From: a bacterium
Lineage (GTDB): Bacteria; CG2-30-53-67; CG2-30-70-394
Length of the DNA: 32,007 nt
Reading direction: 5' to 3'
Assembly: GCA_024278555.1 (NCBI GenBank)
Contig: JAJRSX010000161.1
Span: 1-32,007, forward strand
Shown here: positions 15,559 to 23,993 of the stretch, in pieces
Numbering within the stretch: position 1 is the first letter of the stretch
How the letters are laid out: every line of letters begins with the position of its first letter
Made by a program: the position numbers and the translations under genes
Notes under the pieces: model-generated
The model's database searches: none
Told to the model about the DNA's origin: nothing
The model's input: only the letters and a program-made list of their open reading frames with translations

Positions 15559-17064
15559 ATGCCGATCCTGAAGACGCCCCGGGGGAAGAGAATCCTCCAC
15601 CGCGCGCCGCGCCGCACCGTGGCGGTAATGGCGCGGTGGGCGACCACCCCGCTCGGGGCGCGGGAGGTCACCCGGCTGCTCATCGATCGGCGGTGGCTAT
15701 TCCTGGGGCTCCTCCTCGGTCTGGTCCTCCAGCTCCTGCCGGTGCCGGTGGGGCTTACCCACGAGGGGCGGACGGTCCTCACCATCACCGCGGTGGCGAC
15801 CCTCTATTTCATCACCGAGGCGGTCCCTCTGCCGACGGTGGCGTTGATGATCGCCATCTTCCAGGTGCTGCTGCTGGGGATCGCTCCCAACGACGTGGCG
15901 CGGTCGTTCATGAGCGACTCGGTCTTTTTCATCATGGGGTCGCTCATGCTCGCGGTGGCGATCGTCAAGCAGAACCTCGATCGCCGTATCGCCCTGTTCA
16001 TCCTCAACCTCACCGGTCCCAAGATCAGTCGCATTGTCTTCGGGGTGGTCACCGTGTCGGCGATCATCGCCTCGTTCATCGGTGAGCACACGGTGGCGGC
16101 GATGATGCTGCCGGTGGGGATCACCCTGGTGCGCCTCTCCTCCTACAGCCCGCGCAAGGTTCCGGGGCTGGCGGCGTTGCTCATGTTCTCCATCGCCTAT
16201 GGCTGCTCCATCGCCGGCATCGGCACCCCGTCGGGCGGGGCGCGTAACGCCATCATGATGGGCTACTGGGACGAGTTCGGGATCGCCCAGATCAGCTATC
16301 TCGACTGGATGATCTACTGCTACCCGATGGTCCTGGTGCAGATCCCCTTCCTCACCGGCATCCTGCTCTTCACCTTCAAGCCGGAGGTTCGCGACCTCAC
16401 CCCGGCCCTCTCCGCCCTGCGTGAGCAGGTGGAGGAGGATGGGCCCATGGGGGGGCAGGCGTGGCTCGCCATCGGGATCTTTGCCCTCACCCTGCTCGGC
16501 TGGGTGACGATCTCGGGACAGATCGGTATGGGGACGGTGGCGCTGATCGGCGTCACCCTCTATCTCTCCCTCGGGCTGGTGAAGTGGGATGACATCTCGG
16601 TGAACGTCAACTGGGGGGTGGTTCTGCTCTACGGCGGGGCAATCTCTCTCGGCGTGCAGATGAAGGACACGGGCGCGGCCGAGTGGCTGGCGAGCTCTAT
16701 CTTGCAGGCCCTCACCCCCCTTGGGGCGGGCCACGGGATTGGCCTGAGCGCGGCGGTCTCGGCGCTGACCACCCTGCTCACCAACACCATGAGCAACGGC
16801 GCGGCGGTGGCGGTGCTGGGGCCGATCACCCTCAACATGGCCCAGCACTCGGGCGACTCGCCGATCGTCGTCGGACTGGTGACCGCGGTCTCCTCCGCCT
16901 TCGCCTACTTCACCGTGGTGGGGACGCCCGCGTGCACCATTGTCTACGCTTCCGGCTATCTTAAGACGACAGACTTTCTCAAGGTCGGCTGGCGGATGTT
17001 CATCGCCTCCTTCGTCCTGATTCTGCTCATGTCGCAGTTCTACTGGAGCCTCTTCCATGTCTAG
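15559..17064 (+). CDS. SLC13/DASS-family sodium:anion symporter
   Basis: This inner-membrane protein belongs to the divalent anion:Na+ symporter family (CitT/SdcS/SLC13), whose substrates include dicarboxylates, sulfate and phosphate. The 501 aa protein has about twelve hydrophobic segments starting near residue 38. It shows the two re-entrant hairpin motifs of the family in modified form: GIGTPSGGARN in the first half and LLTNTMSNGAAVAVLGP in the second, plus VVGTPACT near the C-terminus. The first 35 residues are basic and cytoplasmic. The ATG at 15559 is preceded by GAGGGG. It overlaps the following universal stress gene by eight bases, so the two are probably co-expressed. The substrate cannot be told from sequence. 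Confidence 0.88.
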   Translation: MPILKTPRGKRILHRAPRRTVAVMARWATTPLGAREVTRLLIDRRWLFLGLLLGLVLQLLPVPVGLTHEGRTVLTITAVATLYFITEAVPLPTVALMIAIFQVLLLGIAPNDVARSFMSDSVFFIMGSLMLAVAIVKQNLDRRIALFILNLTGPKISRIVFGVVTVSAIIASFIGEHTVAAMMLPVGITLVRLSSYSPRKVPGLAALLMFSIAYGCSIAGIGTPSGGARNAIMMGYWDEFGIAQISYLDWMIYCYPMVLVQIPFLTGILLFTFKPEVRDLTPALSALREQVEEDGPMGGQAWLAIGIFALTLLGWVTISGQIGMGTVALIGVTLYLSLGLVKWDDISVNVNWGVVLLYGGAISLGVQMKDTGAAEWLASSILQALTPLGAGHGIGLSAAVSALTTLLTNTMSNGAAVAVLGPITLNMAQHSGDSPIVVGLVTAVSSAFAYFTVVGTPACTIVYASGYLKTTDFLKVGWRMFIASFVLILLMSQFYWSLFHV

Positions 17065-18007
17065 GGACCCCGACGGACGCACCGCGGACAACGACCTGAT
17101 GAACGTCCTCGTCTGCTACGACGGCAGCGACGAGGCGCGGGCGGCGCTCAGGTGCGTGGCAGGGCTGGCGGCGGCGAAGCCGGTGAACGTCACCGTCCTC
17201 TACGTTCGCCCGAAGGCGCCGAGCGGGTTCACGGAGATGGTCGATCTGGCGCGGGAGCGGATCGTCGACTGGGACCTTGACCTCCCCGGTCTGGTGGTCC
17301 TGCGCGAGGCGGAGGAGATGCTGGTCAAGGAGGGTGAGGTGGAGGAGGGGGAGGGGGGACAGCCGGCGAAGGTCCGCCACGGTCTCAAGCAGCTCGCCAA
17401 GGGGCTCCTGGAGGTCCACCTCTTCGGCCTCCACGACGAGAACATCCGCCTGCGCCTGCGCGACGGCGGCGACCCCGCCGGGGTCATCCTCAACGAGATG
17501 GACTCGCTGCCCTACGACCTGGTGGTCATGGGCTCGCGGGGCAAGAAGGGGATCAAAAAGTGGCTCACCGGCTCGACCGCCCAGCGAGTCGCCCTGTTCG
17601 CCCACCAGACGGTCCTGGTGGTACGGGGTAGCGCGGTGCTGGAAAAGGTCCTCGCCTGCACCGATGGCTCGGAGGCGGCGGAGCAGGCTCTGCGCTTCCT
17701 TGCCCCCCTCGCCCACGCCAAGGGGTGCGGCGTTACCCTCCTCGGCGTCGCCGAGGAGGCGGCAGAGCGCGACGCGGTGGCCGCGGCGGTGGCGGAGGGG
17801 CTCGTCGTGCTCGCCGAGGGCGGGGTCGATGCGACGGCACGGATCGAGGAGGGGGACCGGGCCGACACCATCCTGAAGGCGTCGGAGGGGTTTGACGTGG
17901 TCGTCCTCGGTGTCTCCGGCAAGTCGCACATGCGTCGTTTCCTGGTGGGATCGGTGCCGTTGAAGGTGCTGGAGCGTTCGCCCGCCTCGGTGATGATCGT
18001 CAAGTAG
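17057..18007 (+). CDS. Tandem-domain universal stress protein (UspA family)
   Basis: This 316 aa cytoplasmic protein contains two UspA domains. The first (about residues 15-192) has an acidic insertion (EGEVEEGEGG) and ends with GSRGKKGIKKWLTGS. The second (about 196-316) ends with GVSGKSHMRRFLVGS. Both match the G-x2-G-x9-G-S ATP-binding signature of Usp proteins, so both halves may bind ATP. It overlaps the SLC13 transporter gene, a common pairing in which Usp proteins are thought to act as stress or energy sensors for transporters. The ATG at 17057 has GGAG eight bases upstream. Confidence 0.9.
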   Translation: MSRDPDGRTADNDLMNVLVCYDGSDEARAALRCVAGLAAAKPVNVTVLYVRPKAPSGFTEMVDLARERIVDWDLDLPGLVVLREAEEMLVKEGEVEEGEGGQPAKVRHGLKQLAKGLLEVHLFGLHDENIRLRLRDGGDPAGVILNEMDSLPYDLVVMGSRGKKGIKKWLTGSTAQRVALFAHQTVLVVRGSAVLEKVLACTDGSEAAEQALRFLAPLAHAKGCGVTLLGVAEEAAERDAVAAAVAEGLVVLAEGGVDATARIEEGDRADTILKASEGFDVVVLGVSGKSHMRRFLVGSVPLKVLERSPASVMIVK

Positions 18008-18117
18008 GTCCATCCGTCCCCCGATGCCCCGGGTGGGCCGGGCGGCCGCTCGGCGGCGGGATCGAGGGGCGACCACCGGGGATTCCTTTCTGACATCTCT
18101 TCACGGAGTCCACACAG

Positions 18118-19044
18118 ATGCGACAGCCACTCCTGCTGGCACTCTTCGTCACCCTCCTGCTCCCCCTCCGGCCGGCCGTGGCCGAGCTCCACGTGGTTGC
18201 CTGTGAGCCCGAGTGGGCCGCTCTCGCGACGGAGCTGGGGGGCGGGGACATCACGGTCTTCTCCGCCGCCACCGGCCGGGAGCCACCGCACCGGACGCCG
18301 CCGGCCCGCCACCTCGCCACCGCCCTCGGCCAGGCGGACCTGCTGGTGTGCACCGGCGCCGGCCAGGAGGCGGAGTGGCTGCCGGCCCTCCTCGGCCAGG
18401 TGAAGAATCCGCGGATTCAGAAGGGTCGGCCGGGCCACTTCGTCGCCGCCGACCACGTCGAGCTCCTCGGCGGGGCGCCGCCGCGGGACCGTCTCCCGAG
18501 TGCCTCCCATCCGGGCGGCAACCCCCACATCCAGATCGACCCCCACAACATCGTCCGGGTCGCCGACGCTCTGACCCACCGATTCATCGCCCTCGATCCG
18601 AAAGAGGCGGCAGACTACCATTTCCGCCACACCGCCTTCATCGCTCGCTGGCAGGTGGCCATGGAGCGGTGGGAGTCGGAGACGACAGGGCTGCGCGGGA
18701 TCCCGTGGGTGGCCCACGACACCTCGTGGCTCTACCTGGAGCGGTGGTTAGGCCTGGTGCGCGTCGCCACCCTGGAACCCGCACCGGGTGTGGCGCCGAC
18801 CCCGGCGCGGCTCGCCAAGCTGCTCGACGGCCTGAAGACGCGGCCGGCGAAGCTGGTGGTGCGCGCCCCCCACGACGACCCGGCGCCGGCGGAGTGGCTC
18901 GCCCAGCGTGCCGCCATCCCGGTGGTGGTCCTGCCCTCGACCATCGGGGGCACGCCGGCGGCCCGCGACCTCTTCACCCTCTTCGACGACATTCTCGATC
19001 GCCTCCTGGCGACCCAGCCGCCACGGCTCACCTGGCCGCATTGA
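18118..19044 (+). CDS. ZnuA/MntA-like metal ABC transporter substrate-binding protein
   Basis: This periplasmic protein belongs to the cluster A-I (ZnuA/TroA) metal-binding family. The 308 aa sequence begins with a signal peptide cleaved after about residue 22 (ALFVTLLLPLRPAVA). Candidate metal ligands are a His-rich segment (HRTPPARH), the histidine in GGNPHIQIDP, and WVAHDTSW; an acidic ligand should lie in the C-terminal half. The His-rich loop typical of zinc-specific members is short. No permease or ATPase gene is next to it, so it is an orphan binding protein here and may serve a transporter elsewhere. It stands 110 bp downstream of the Usp gene. Confidence 0.85.
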   Translation: MRQPLLLALFVTLLLPLRPAVAELHVVACEPEWAALATELGGGDITVFSAATGREPPHRTPPARHLATALGQADLLVCTGAGQEAEWLPALLGQVKNPRIQKGRPGHFVAADHVELLGGAPPRDRLPSASHPGGNPHIQIDPHNIVRVADALTHRFIALDPKEAADYHFRHTAFIARWQVAMERWESETTGLRGIPWVAHDTSWLYLERWLGLVRVATLEPAPGVAPTPARLAKLLDGLKTRPAKLVVRAPHDDPAPAEWLAQRAAIPVVVLPSTIGGTPAARDLFTLFDDILDRLLATQPPRLTWPH

Positions 19045-19050
19045 ATTTCA

Positions 19051-19074
19051 GGGGCGGCGCCCGTTCGCCGCCCC
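19051..19074. terminator. 9-bp hairpin after the ZnuA-like gene
   Basis: GGGGCGGCG (19051-19059) pairs perfectly with 19066-19074 across a six-base loop, seven bases past the stop codon. There is no clear T-run, so it may only stabilise the 3' end. Confidence 0.55.
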
Positions 19075-19256
19075 GCTTCGCGGGCCGCGCCACCGCTGGT
19101 ATCGACAAGCCACGGCGGTTCGCCGAAAATAGCCGATTGCGTCGGCGGCGCGCCTTGGGGCGGATGCAGGCGCGGTATGGCGTGTGGTGGGTGATCGCTC
19201 GTGCGGCCGCACCATTGGCCAACACCTCGCCCCCAACACATAGAGGAGGAGTCGCG

Positions 19257-19706
19257 ATGCTGGTGAAATACGCAATGGAAAAGGAGCCGGTGCGGGTCCC
19301 CGCCACCGCCCCCCTGCGCACCATCCTGGAGGCCGTCCTGGAGGCCAACCAGGATGCCGCCATCGTGGTGGACGAGGCGGGGGCGCTCCTCGGCCTGGTG
19401 GGGATCCACGACATCCTCCGGCGCATCGTCCCCCGCTACCTCGACCTCGATGCCAACCTCGCCAAGGTGATGCACGAGAACTACTTCGACGAGGTCTTCG
19501 CCAAGCAGGGCGATGTCACCGCCGCCGATCTCATGAGCAAGGGGGACTCGGTGGACACGGTGTCGCCCGACGACGCGGTCATCAAGGCTGCGGCCCTCTT
19601 AGTGGAGCACCGGCGGAAGGTCCTGCCGGTGGTGGAGGGAGGGCACGTGGTGGGGGTCATCACCCGCCGCAGCGTCCTGAGGCGGGCCATCGAAAAGCTC
19701 GGCTGA
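19257..19706 (+). CDS. Two-CBS-domain protein
   Basis: This 149 aa soluble protein consists almost wholly of a pair of CBS domains (about 5-60 and 88-145), a Bateman module that binds adenine nucleotides and regulates partner proteins. The repeated hydrophobic Gly-hxGxhxxxDh pattern is visible in ALLGLVGIHDIL and HVVGVITRRSVL. The start at 19257 has AGGAGG seven bases upstream; a longer frame upstream is a high-GC shadow. It is 82 bp ahead of the NhaD-like antiporter gene on the same strand, so the likely role is sensing of energy or ionic state for that transporter. Confidence 0.9.
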   Translation: MLVKYAMEKEPVRVPATAPLRTILEAVLEANQDAAIVVDEAGALLGLVGIHDILRRIVPRYLDLDANLAKVMHENYFDEVFAKQGDVTAADLMSKGDSVDTVSPDDAVIKAAALLVEHRRKVLPVVEGGHVVGVITRRSVLRRAIEKLG

Positions 19707-19788
19707 GAGGTGTCGAGGGAGGGAGCCACCACACCACCGTTTCACCCACGGCGGCCACCGGATTGCCGCCCACTGCTAAGGATCCATC

Positions 19789-21189
19789 ATGGAAGAAGTC
19801 GCCCACGCCGCCGAGGCCGTCACCGCCATCTCCCCCTCCATTTACTGGCTGGCGACGGGGATCTTCGTCATCGCCTACGCGGTGATCGTCTCGGAGAAGA
19901 TCCACAAGACGAAGGTCGCCCTCATGGGCGCCGCCCTGATGATCGCCATGCCGATCCTCACCCAGTTCGAGGCCTTCCACTCGGAAGAGTTCGGCGTCGA
20001 TTACAACGTCATCTTTTTGCTCATCTCGATGATGATCATCATCAACATCATGAGCAAAACCGGGGTCTTCGAGTGGGTGGCGATCCGCACCGCGAAGGCG
20101 GCCAAGGGCAAGCCCTTCACCATCATGGCGCTCTTTGCGGTGATCACCGCGATCGCCTCGGCGCTCCTGGACAATGTCACCACGGTGCTGCTGCTTGCAC
20201 CGGTGACCCTGCTGATCGCCGATGAGCTCGACGTCGACCCGGTCCCCTACCTGATCGCCGAGGCCCTGGCCTCGAACATCGGCGGCACGGCGACGCTCAT
20301 CGGTGACCCGCCGAACATCATGATCGCCTCGAAGGCCCACTACGGCTTCGTTGACTTCATCTACCACCTCACCCCGGTGATCATCATCATCATGATCGCC
20401 TTTCTCATCGTCTTGAAGGTGTTGTTCGGGAAGAGGCTCCACGTCACCGAAGAGAAGCGGTTGCGGGTTATGGCGATGGACGAGTCGACCCTCATCAAGG
20501 ACACGGTGTTGATGAAGAAGTCGCTCTTCGTCATGGCCTGCGTCATCATCGGCTTTACCCTTCACGGGCTGCTCCACCTGGAGCCGGCGACCATCGCCCT
20601 GACCGGCGCCGCTACCCTGCTGTTGATCTCCGGTGAGCACCCGCACCAGATCCTCGCCGACGTGGAGTGGACCACCATCTTCTTCTTCATGGGGCTCTTC
20701 ATCATCGTCGGCGGGGTGGTGAAGGTGGGGCTGATCAAGGACCTCTCCCAGGTGGTGATCGCCGTCACCCACCCGACCCAGGACTCGATGCTGGCCACCA
20801 GCTTCGTGATGCTGTGGTTCTCGGCCATCGCCTCGGCGATTGTCGACAACATCCCCTTCGTGGCGACGATGAACCCCCTGGTCTTGGACATGGCAAACAC
20901 CGTCTTCCACGGTGGCGCCCACAACGCCGCCGCCCTCACCCACGCCACCTTGCACCACGAGGTCCTGGAGCCGGTGTGGTGGTCCCTCGCCTTGGGCGCG
21001 TGTCTCGGGGGCAACGGCTCCCCCATCGGCGCATCGGCCAACGTCATCGTCGTGGGCATGGCGGAGAAGGCGGGGCGGCCGATCTCCTTCGGCAAGTTCA
21101 TGGCCTACGGCTTCCCGATCATGATCATGACGCTGGTGATCAGCACGGTTTATGTGTATCTGCGGTACTACGTGTTGCACTGGTATTGA
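19789..21189 (+). CDS. nhaD: NhaD/ArsB-type ion transporter (Na+/H+ antiporter-like)
   Basis: This 466 aa inner-membrane protein belongs to the ion transporter superfamily group that includes NhaD Na+/H+ antiporters and ArsB. It has about eleven to twelve membrane helices. The two family half-motifs are present: LLDNVTTVLLLAPVT (DNVTT at 128-132) with IGDPPN (172-176) in the first half, and AIVDNIPFVATMNPL with GNGSPIGASANV in the second. The first 15 residues are acidic and precede the first helix. NhaD proteins exchange Na+ or Li+ for H+ in saline or alkaline habitats. NhaD and ArsB-like permeases share these motifs, so the ion is inferred. It follows a CBS-domain gene. Confidence 0.85.
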   Translation: MEEVAHAAEAVTAISPSIYWLATGIFVIAYAVIVSEKIHKTKVALMGAALMIAMPILTQFEAFHSEEFGVDYNVIFLLISMMIIINIMSKTGVFEWVAIRTAKAAKGKPFTIMALFAVITAIASALLDNVTTVLLLAPVTLLIADELDVDPVPYLIAEALASNIGGTATLIGDPPNIMIASKAHYGFVDFIYHLTPVIIIIMIAFLIVLKVLFGKRLHVTEEKRLRVMAMDESTLIKDTVLMKKSLFVMACVIIGFTLHGLLHLEPATIALTGAATLLLISGEHPHQILADVEWTTIFFFMGLFIIVGGVVKVGLIKDLSQVVIAVTHPTQDSMLATSFVMLWFSAIASAIVDNIPFVATMNPLVLDMANTVFHGGAHNAAALTHATLHHEVLEPVWWSLALGACLGGNGSPIGASANVIVVGMAEKAGRPISFGKFMAYGFPIMIMTLVISTVYVYLRYYVLHWY

Positions 21190-21191
21190 GC

Positions 21192-21234
21192 CATTTTTCG
21201 CTATGCGAAAAATGAAAGGGCGCCTGCGGCGCCC
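21192..21234 (-). terminator. Twin hairpins with T-run, terminator between nhaD and polA
   Basis: A perfect 10-bp hairpin (CATTTTTCGC, 21192-21201, with 21205-21214) and a perfect 7-bp hairpin (GGGCGCC, 21218-21224, with 21228-21234) lie between convergent genes. On the minus strand the second is followed by TTTCATTTTTC, giving an intrinsic terminator for the panC-engB-polA operon. The first also ends the plus-strand nhaD message. Confidence 0.75.
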
Positions 21235-21246
21235 GCCTCCCCTCCG

Positions 21247-21290
21247 GTAGGAGCCGGCTCCCGCCGGCGATCAGGCCCTTCGGGCCTGCC
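21247..21290. repeat. REP-like palindromic element
   Basis: The segment begins GTAGGAGCCGGCTCCCGCCG, containing the 12-bp palindrome GGAGCCGGCTCC, and continues with AGGCCC-TTC-GGGCCT. This is the typical pattern of REP elements (GTAGGAGC followed by nested palindromes) known from many Gammaproteobacteria. It lies between convergent genes, as REPs usually do. Confidence 0.65.
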
Positions 21291-21378
21291 GCGCCCACGG
21301 CGCGGATCGCGCCACCGAAGAGCCGCCCCGCCTCCCCCTTCGTGCCAGGGATTTTCACCTCCGGGTTAAAATCCCCCC

Positions 21379-23985
21379 CTAATGGGCCTCGTCCCAGTTG
21401 GGGCCGGTGCCGGTGTCGACGACCAGGGGGACGGAGAGCTTCGCGGCACCCTCCATCACCTCCACGACCACCGCGCGAGTCTGCTCGATCTCCCCCTCCG
21501 GGACCTCGAGGACCAGCTCGTCGTGGACCTGGAGGAGGGGCCGGGCGGCCAGCCCCTCGTCGGCGAGGCGGTCGCGGAGGCGGACCATCGCCACCTTGAT
21601 GATGTCGGCGGCGGAGCCCTGGAGCGGAGTGTTGGTCGCCATCCGCTCGGCGTTGGCGCGCACCATCCGGTTCTTCGCGTGGACCTCCGGCAGCGGCCGC
21701 CGGCGGCCCAGGAGCGTCGTGACAAAGCCGGTCTCCCGCGCCTCGGCCACGCACCGGTCGAGAAAGGCGCGCACCGTGGGGTAGCGGGCGAAGTAGGCGT
21801 CGATGAACCGCTTCGCCTCCCGCTGCGGCACGTCGATCTGCTTCGCCAGACGGAAGGGGCCCATGCCGTAGAGGACCCCGAAGTTGATCGTCTTGGCGTC
21901 GCGGCGCATGGCGTCGGTCACCTGCTCCGGCTCCAGGCCGAAGATGCGTGCCGCGGTGGCGCGGTGGATGTCCTCGCCGCGGGAGAAGGCGTGCACCAGA
22001 TCCGGGTCGCCGGAGAGGTGGGCCAGGAGCCGGAGCTCGATCTGCGAGTAGTCGGCGGCCAGGAGCTGCCAGCCGGGCGGCGCGATGAAGGCGCGGCGGA
22101 TCTCGCGGCCGCGCGCGGTCCGTACCGGGATGTTTTGCAGGTTCGGGTGCGACGAGGAGAGGCGGCCGGTGGCGGCGACGGTCTGGTGGAAGCGGCTGTG
22201 GATCCGGCCGTCGCCGGCGATGAGCGTCGGCAGGACCCGCACGTAGGTGTTGAGCAGCTTCGCCACCGAGCGGTACGCCACCACCTTCGCCGGCAGGGGG
22301 TGGCGGCGGCCGAGCTCCTCCAGGACCGAGACGTCGGTGGAGGGGCCGGTCTTGGTCTTCTTGATCACCGGCAGGCCGAGCCCCTCGTAGAGGACGGTGG
22401 CGAGCTGCTTCGGCGAGGCGACGTTGAAGGCCTCCCCGGCGAGGTCGTGGATCTCCCCCTCCAGGCGGGCGAGCTCCGCCTCCATGTCGGCGGCGAGCCC
22501 CTCGATCGCCTGCCGGTCCACCAGGATGCCGGTGAGCTCCATGGCGGTGAGGACCTCCTGCAGGGGCGCCTCCACCTCCTGATAGAGGTTGAGCAGGCCC
22601 CCGGCGGCGAGCTCGGTCTCCAGCCGCGGCGCCAGCGACGCCAGGGCCCGTCCCCGCGCCCCGAGCAGCGCCGCCCGCGCCGTCTCGTCGAGCTCCGCGA
22701 GCCCCTTGCGCGACTTGCCCTTGCCGAGCCCCTCCTCCTCCGACGGGACCGGCCGGTCGAGCCAGTGGCGGGCGATCGTCGCCAGCTCCGTCGGGTCCTG
22801 GCCGGCATCCAGGAGGTAGGCGGCGAGCTGGGTGTCGAAGCGGTCGATGCGGACTACCACCCCCGCTCCCGTCAGGTAGCGGAGCTGCGGCTTGAGCCGG
22901 TGGCCGAGCCACCGCCCCTTGCGGCCGCCGAGCCACGGGGCGAGCGCTGCGAGCCATGGGCCGGGGTCGCCCTCCACCAGGCCGTAGGCGGCCGCCTCGG
23001 TGGTCGCCACCTCCACGGCGCGCAAGAGCGGCGGCGCCGGTGGCGCCTCGTCGAGCCACAGGCGCAGGGCCACCTCGCCGGTGAGCCACGGGGCGAGGGC
23101 CTCGGGGGCGTCGAGGCGCGTCGCCGCCACCGCCTCGCCGTGGGGGGCGACGCCGAGGTCGCGTGCCAGGCGGGTAAACTCCAGCTCCGCGAAGAGCGCC
23201 CGCAGGGCGTCGGTGTCCATGGGGCGCGGGGTGAGCGGTATCTCGCCGAGGTCGACGTCGGTGCGGATGGTGGCGAGTTGCTTGGCCAGCCTTGCGGTCT
23301 CGGCGGAGGCGCGCAGGGCCTCGCCCCGCTTCCCCTTGATCTCGTCCGCGTGGTCCAGCAGCGACTCCAGGGAGCCGTGCTCGGCCAGCAGCTTCGCCGC
23401 CCCCTTGGCGCCGATCCCCGGCACCCCGGGGATGTTGTCGGCGGGGTCGCCGATCAGCGCCAGACAGTCGGGGACGCAGGCGGGGGGGACGCCGAATTTT
23501 TTCTCCACCGCGGCGACGTCGATTACCTCCTCCTTCATCGAGTCCCACATCTGGATCCCGTCGCCGACGAGCTGCATCAGGTCCTTGTCGCGGGTCACCA
23601 GGACCGCCGTGTCACCGTGGGCCACCGCGCCCCGCGCCAGGGTGCCCAGGACGTCGTCCCCCTCGACCCCGGGGACCGAGACCAGGGGGATCCCCATCGC
23701 CTCCACCAGCCGGTGGATATAGGGGATCTGCACCCGCAGGTCGTCGTCCATGGGCGGCCGGTGCGCCTTGTAGTCGGGGTAGAGGTCGGCGCGGAAGCTC
23801 TTCCCCTTGGCGTCGAAGACCATCACCACCCCCTCCGGCCGCCGCTCCTTGAGGAGCTTGAGGAGCATCCGCGCGAAGAGAAAGGTGGCGTTGGTGGGGA
23901 TGCCGGTCGAGGTGGCGAGCCCCATCTGCGCATGAAAGGCGCGGTGCAGGTAGTAGCTCCCGTCGATGAGATAGATCTCCGCCAT
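21379..23985 (-). CDS. polA: DNA polymerase I
   Basis: DNA polymerase I fills gaps and removes RNA primers during replication and repair. The 868 aa protein starts with the 5' nuclease domain (about 1-290: LIDGSYYLHRAFHA, VFDAKGKSFR, GVEGDDVLGTLA, LIGDPADNIPGVPGIG). The middle domain (about 300-480) corresponds to 3'-5' exonuclease but has lost the DxE motif and the final YAxxDA motif; only FDTQLAAYLLD remains. Proofreading is therefore probably absent, as in Taq polymerase. The polymerase domain (about 480-868) is intact: DYSQIE (645-650), the O-helix RRDAKTINFGVLYG (from 694) and VHDE (820-823). The ATG at 23985 has GGAG five bases upstream and lies 8 bp past the engB stop. Confidence 0.96.
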   Translation of the reverse strand: MAEIYLIDGSYYLHRAFHAQMGLATSTGIPTNATFLFARMLLKLLKERRPEGVVMVFDAKGKSFRADLYPDYKAHRPPMDDDLRVQIPYIHRLVEAMGIPLVSVPGVEGDDVLGTLARGAVAHGDTAVLVTRDKDLMQLVGDGIQMWDSMKEEVIDVAAVEKKFGVPPACVPDCLALIGDPADNIPGVPGIGAKGAAKLLAEHGSLESLLDHADEIKGKRGEALRASAETARLAKQLATIRTDVDLGEIPLTPRPMDTDALRALFAELEFTRLARDLGVAPHGEAVAATRLDAPEALAPWLTGEVALRLWLDEAPPAPPLLRAVEVATTEAAAYGLVEGDPGPWLAALAPWLGGRKGRWLGHRLKPQLRYLTGAGVVVRIDRFDTQLAAYLLDAGQDPTELATIARHWLDRPVPSEEEGLGKGKSRKGLAELDETARAALLGARGRALASLAPRLETELAAGGLLNLYQEVEAPLQEVLTAMELTGILVDRQAIEGLAADMEAELARLEGEIHDLAGEAFNVASPKQLATVLYEGLGLPVIKKTKTGPSTDVSVLEELGRRHPLPAKVVAYRSVAKLLNTYVRVLPTLIAGDGRIHSRFHQTVAATGRLSSSHPNLQNIPVRTARGREIRRAFIAPPGWQLLAADYSQIELRLLAHLSGDPDLVHAFSRGEDIHRATAARIFGLEPEQVTDAMRRDAKTINFGVLYGMGPFRLAKQIDVPQREAKRFIDAYFARYPTVRAFLDRCVAEARETGFVTTLLGRRRPLPEVHAKNRMVRANAERMATNTPLQGSAADIIKVAMVRLRDRLADEGLAARPLLQVHDELVLEVPEGEIEQTRAVVVEVMEGAAKLSVPLVVDTGTGPNWDEAH

Positions 23986-23993
23986 GGCGTCTC

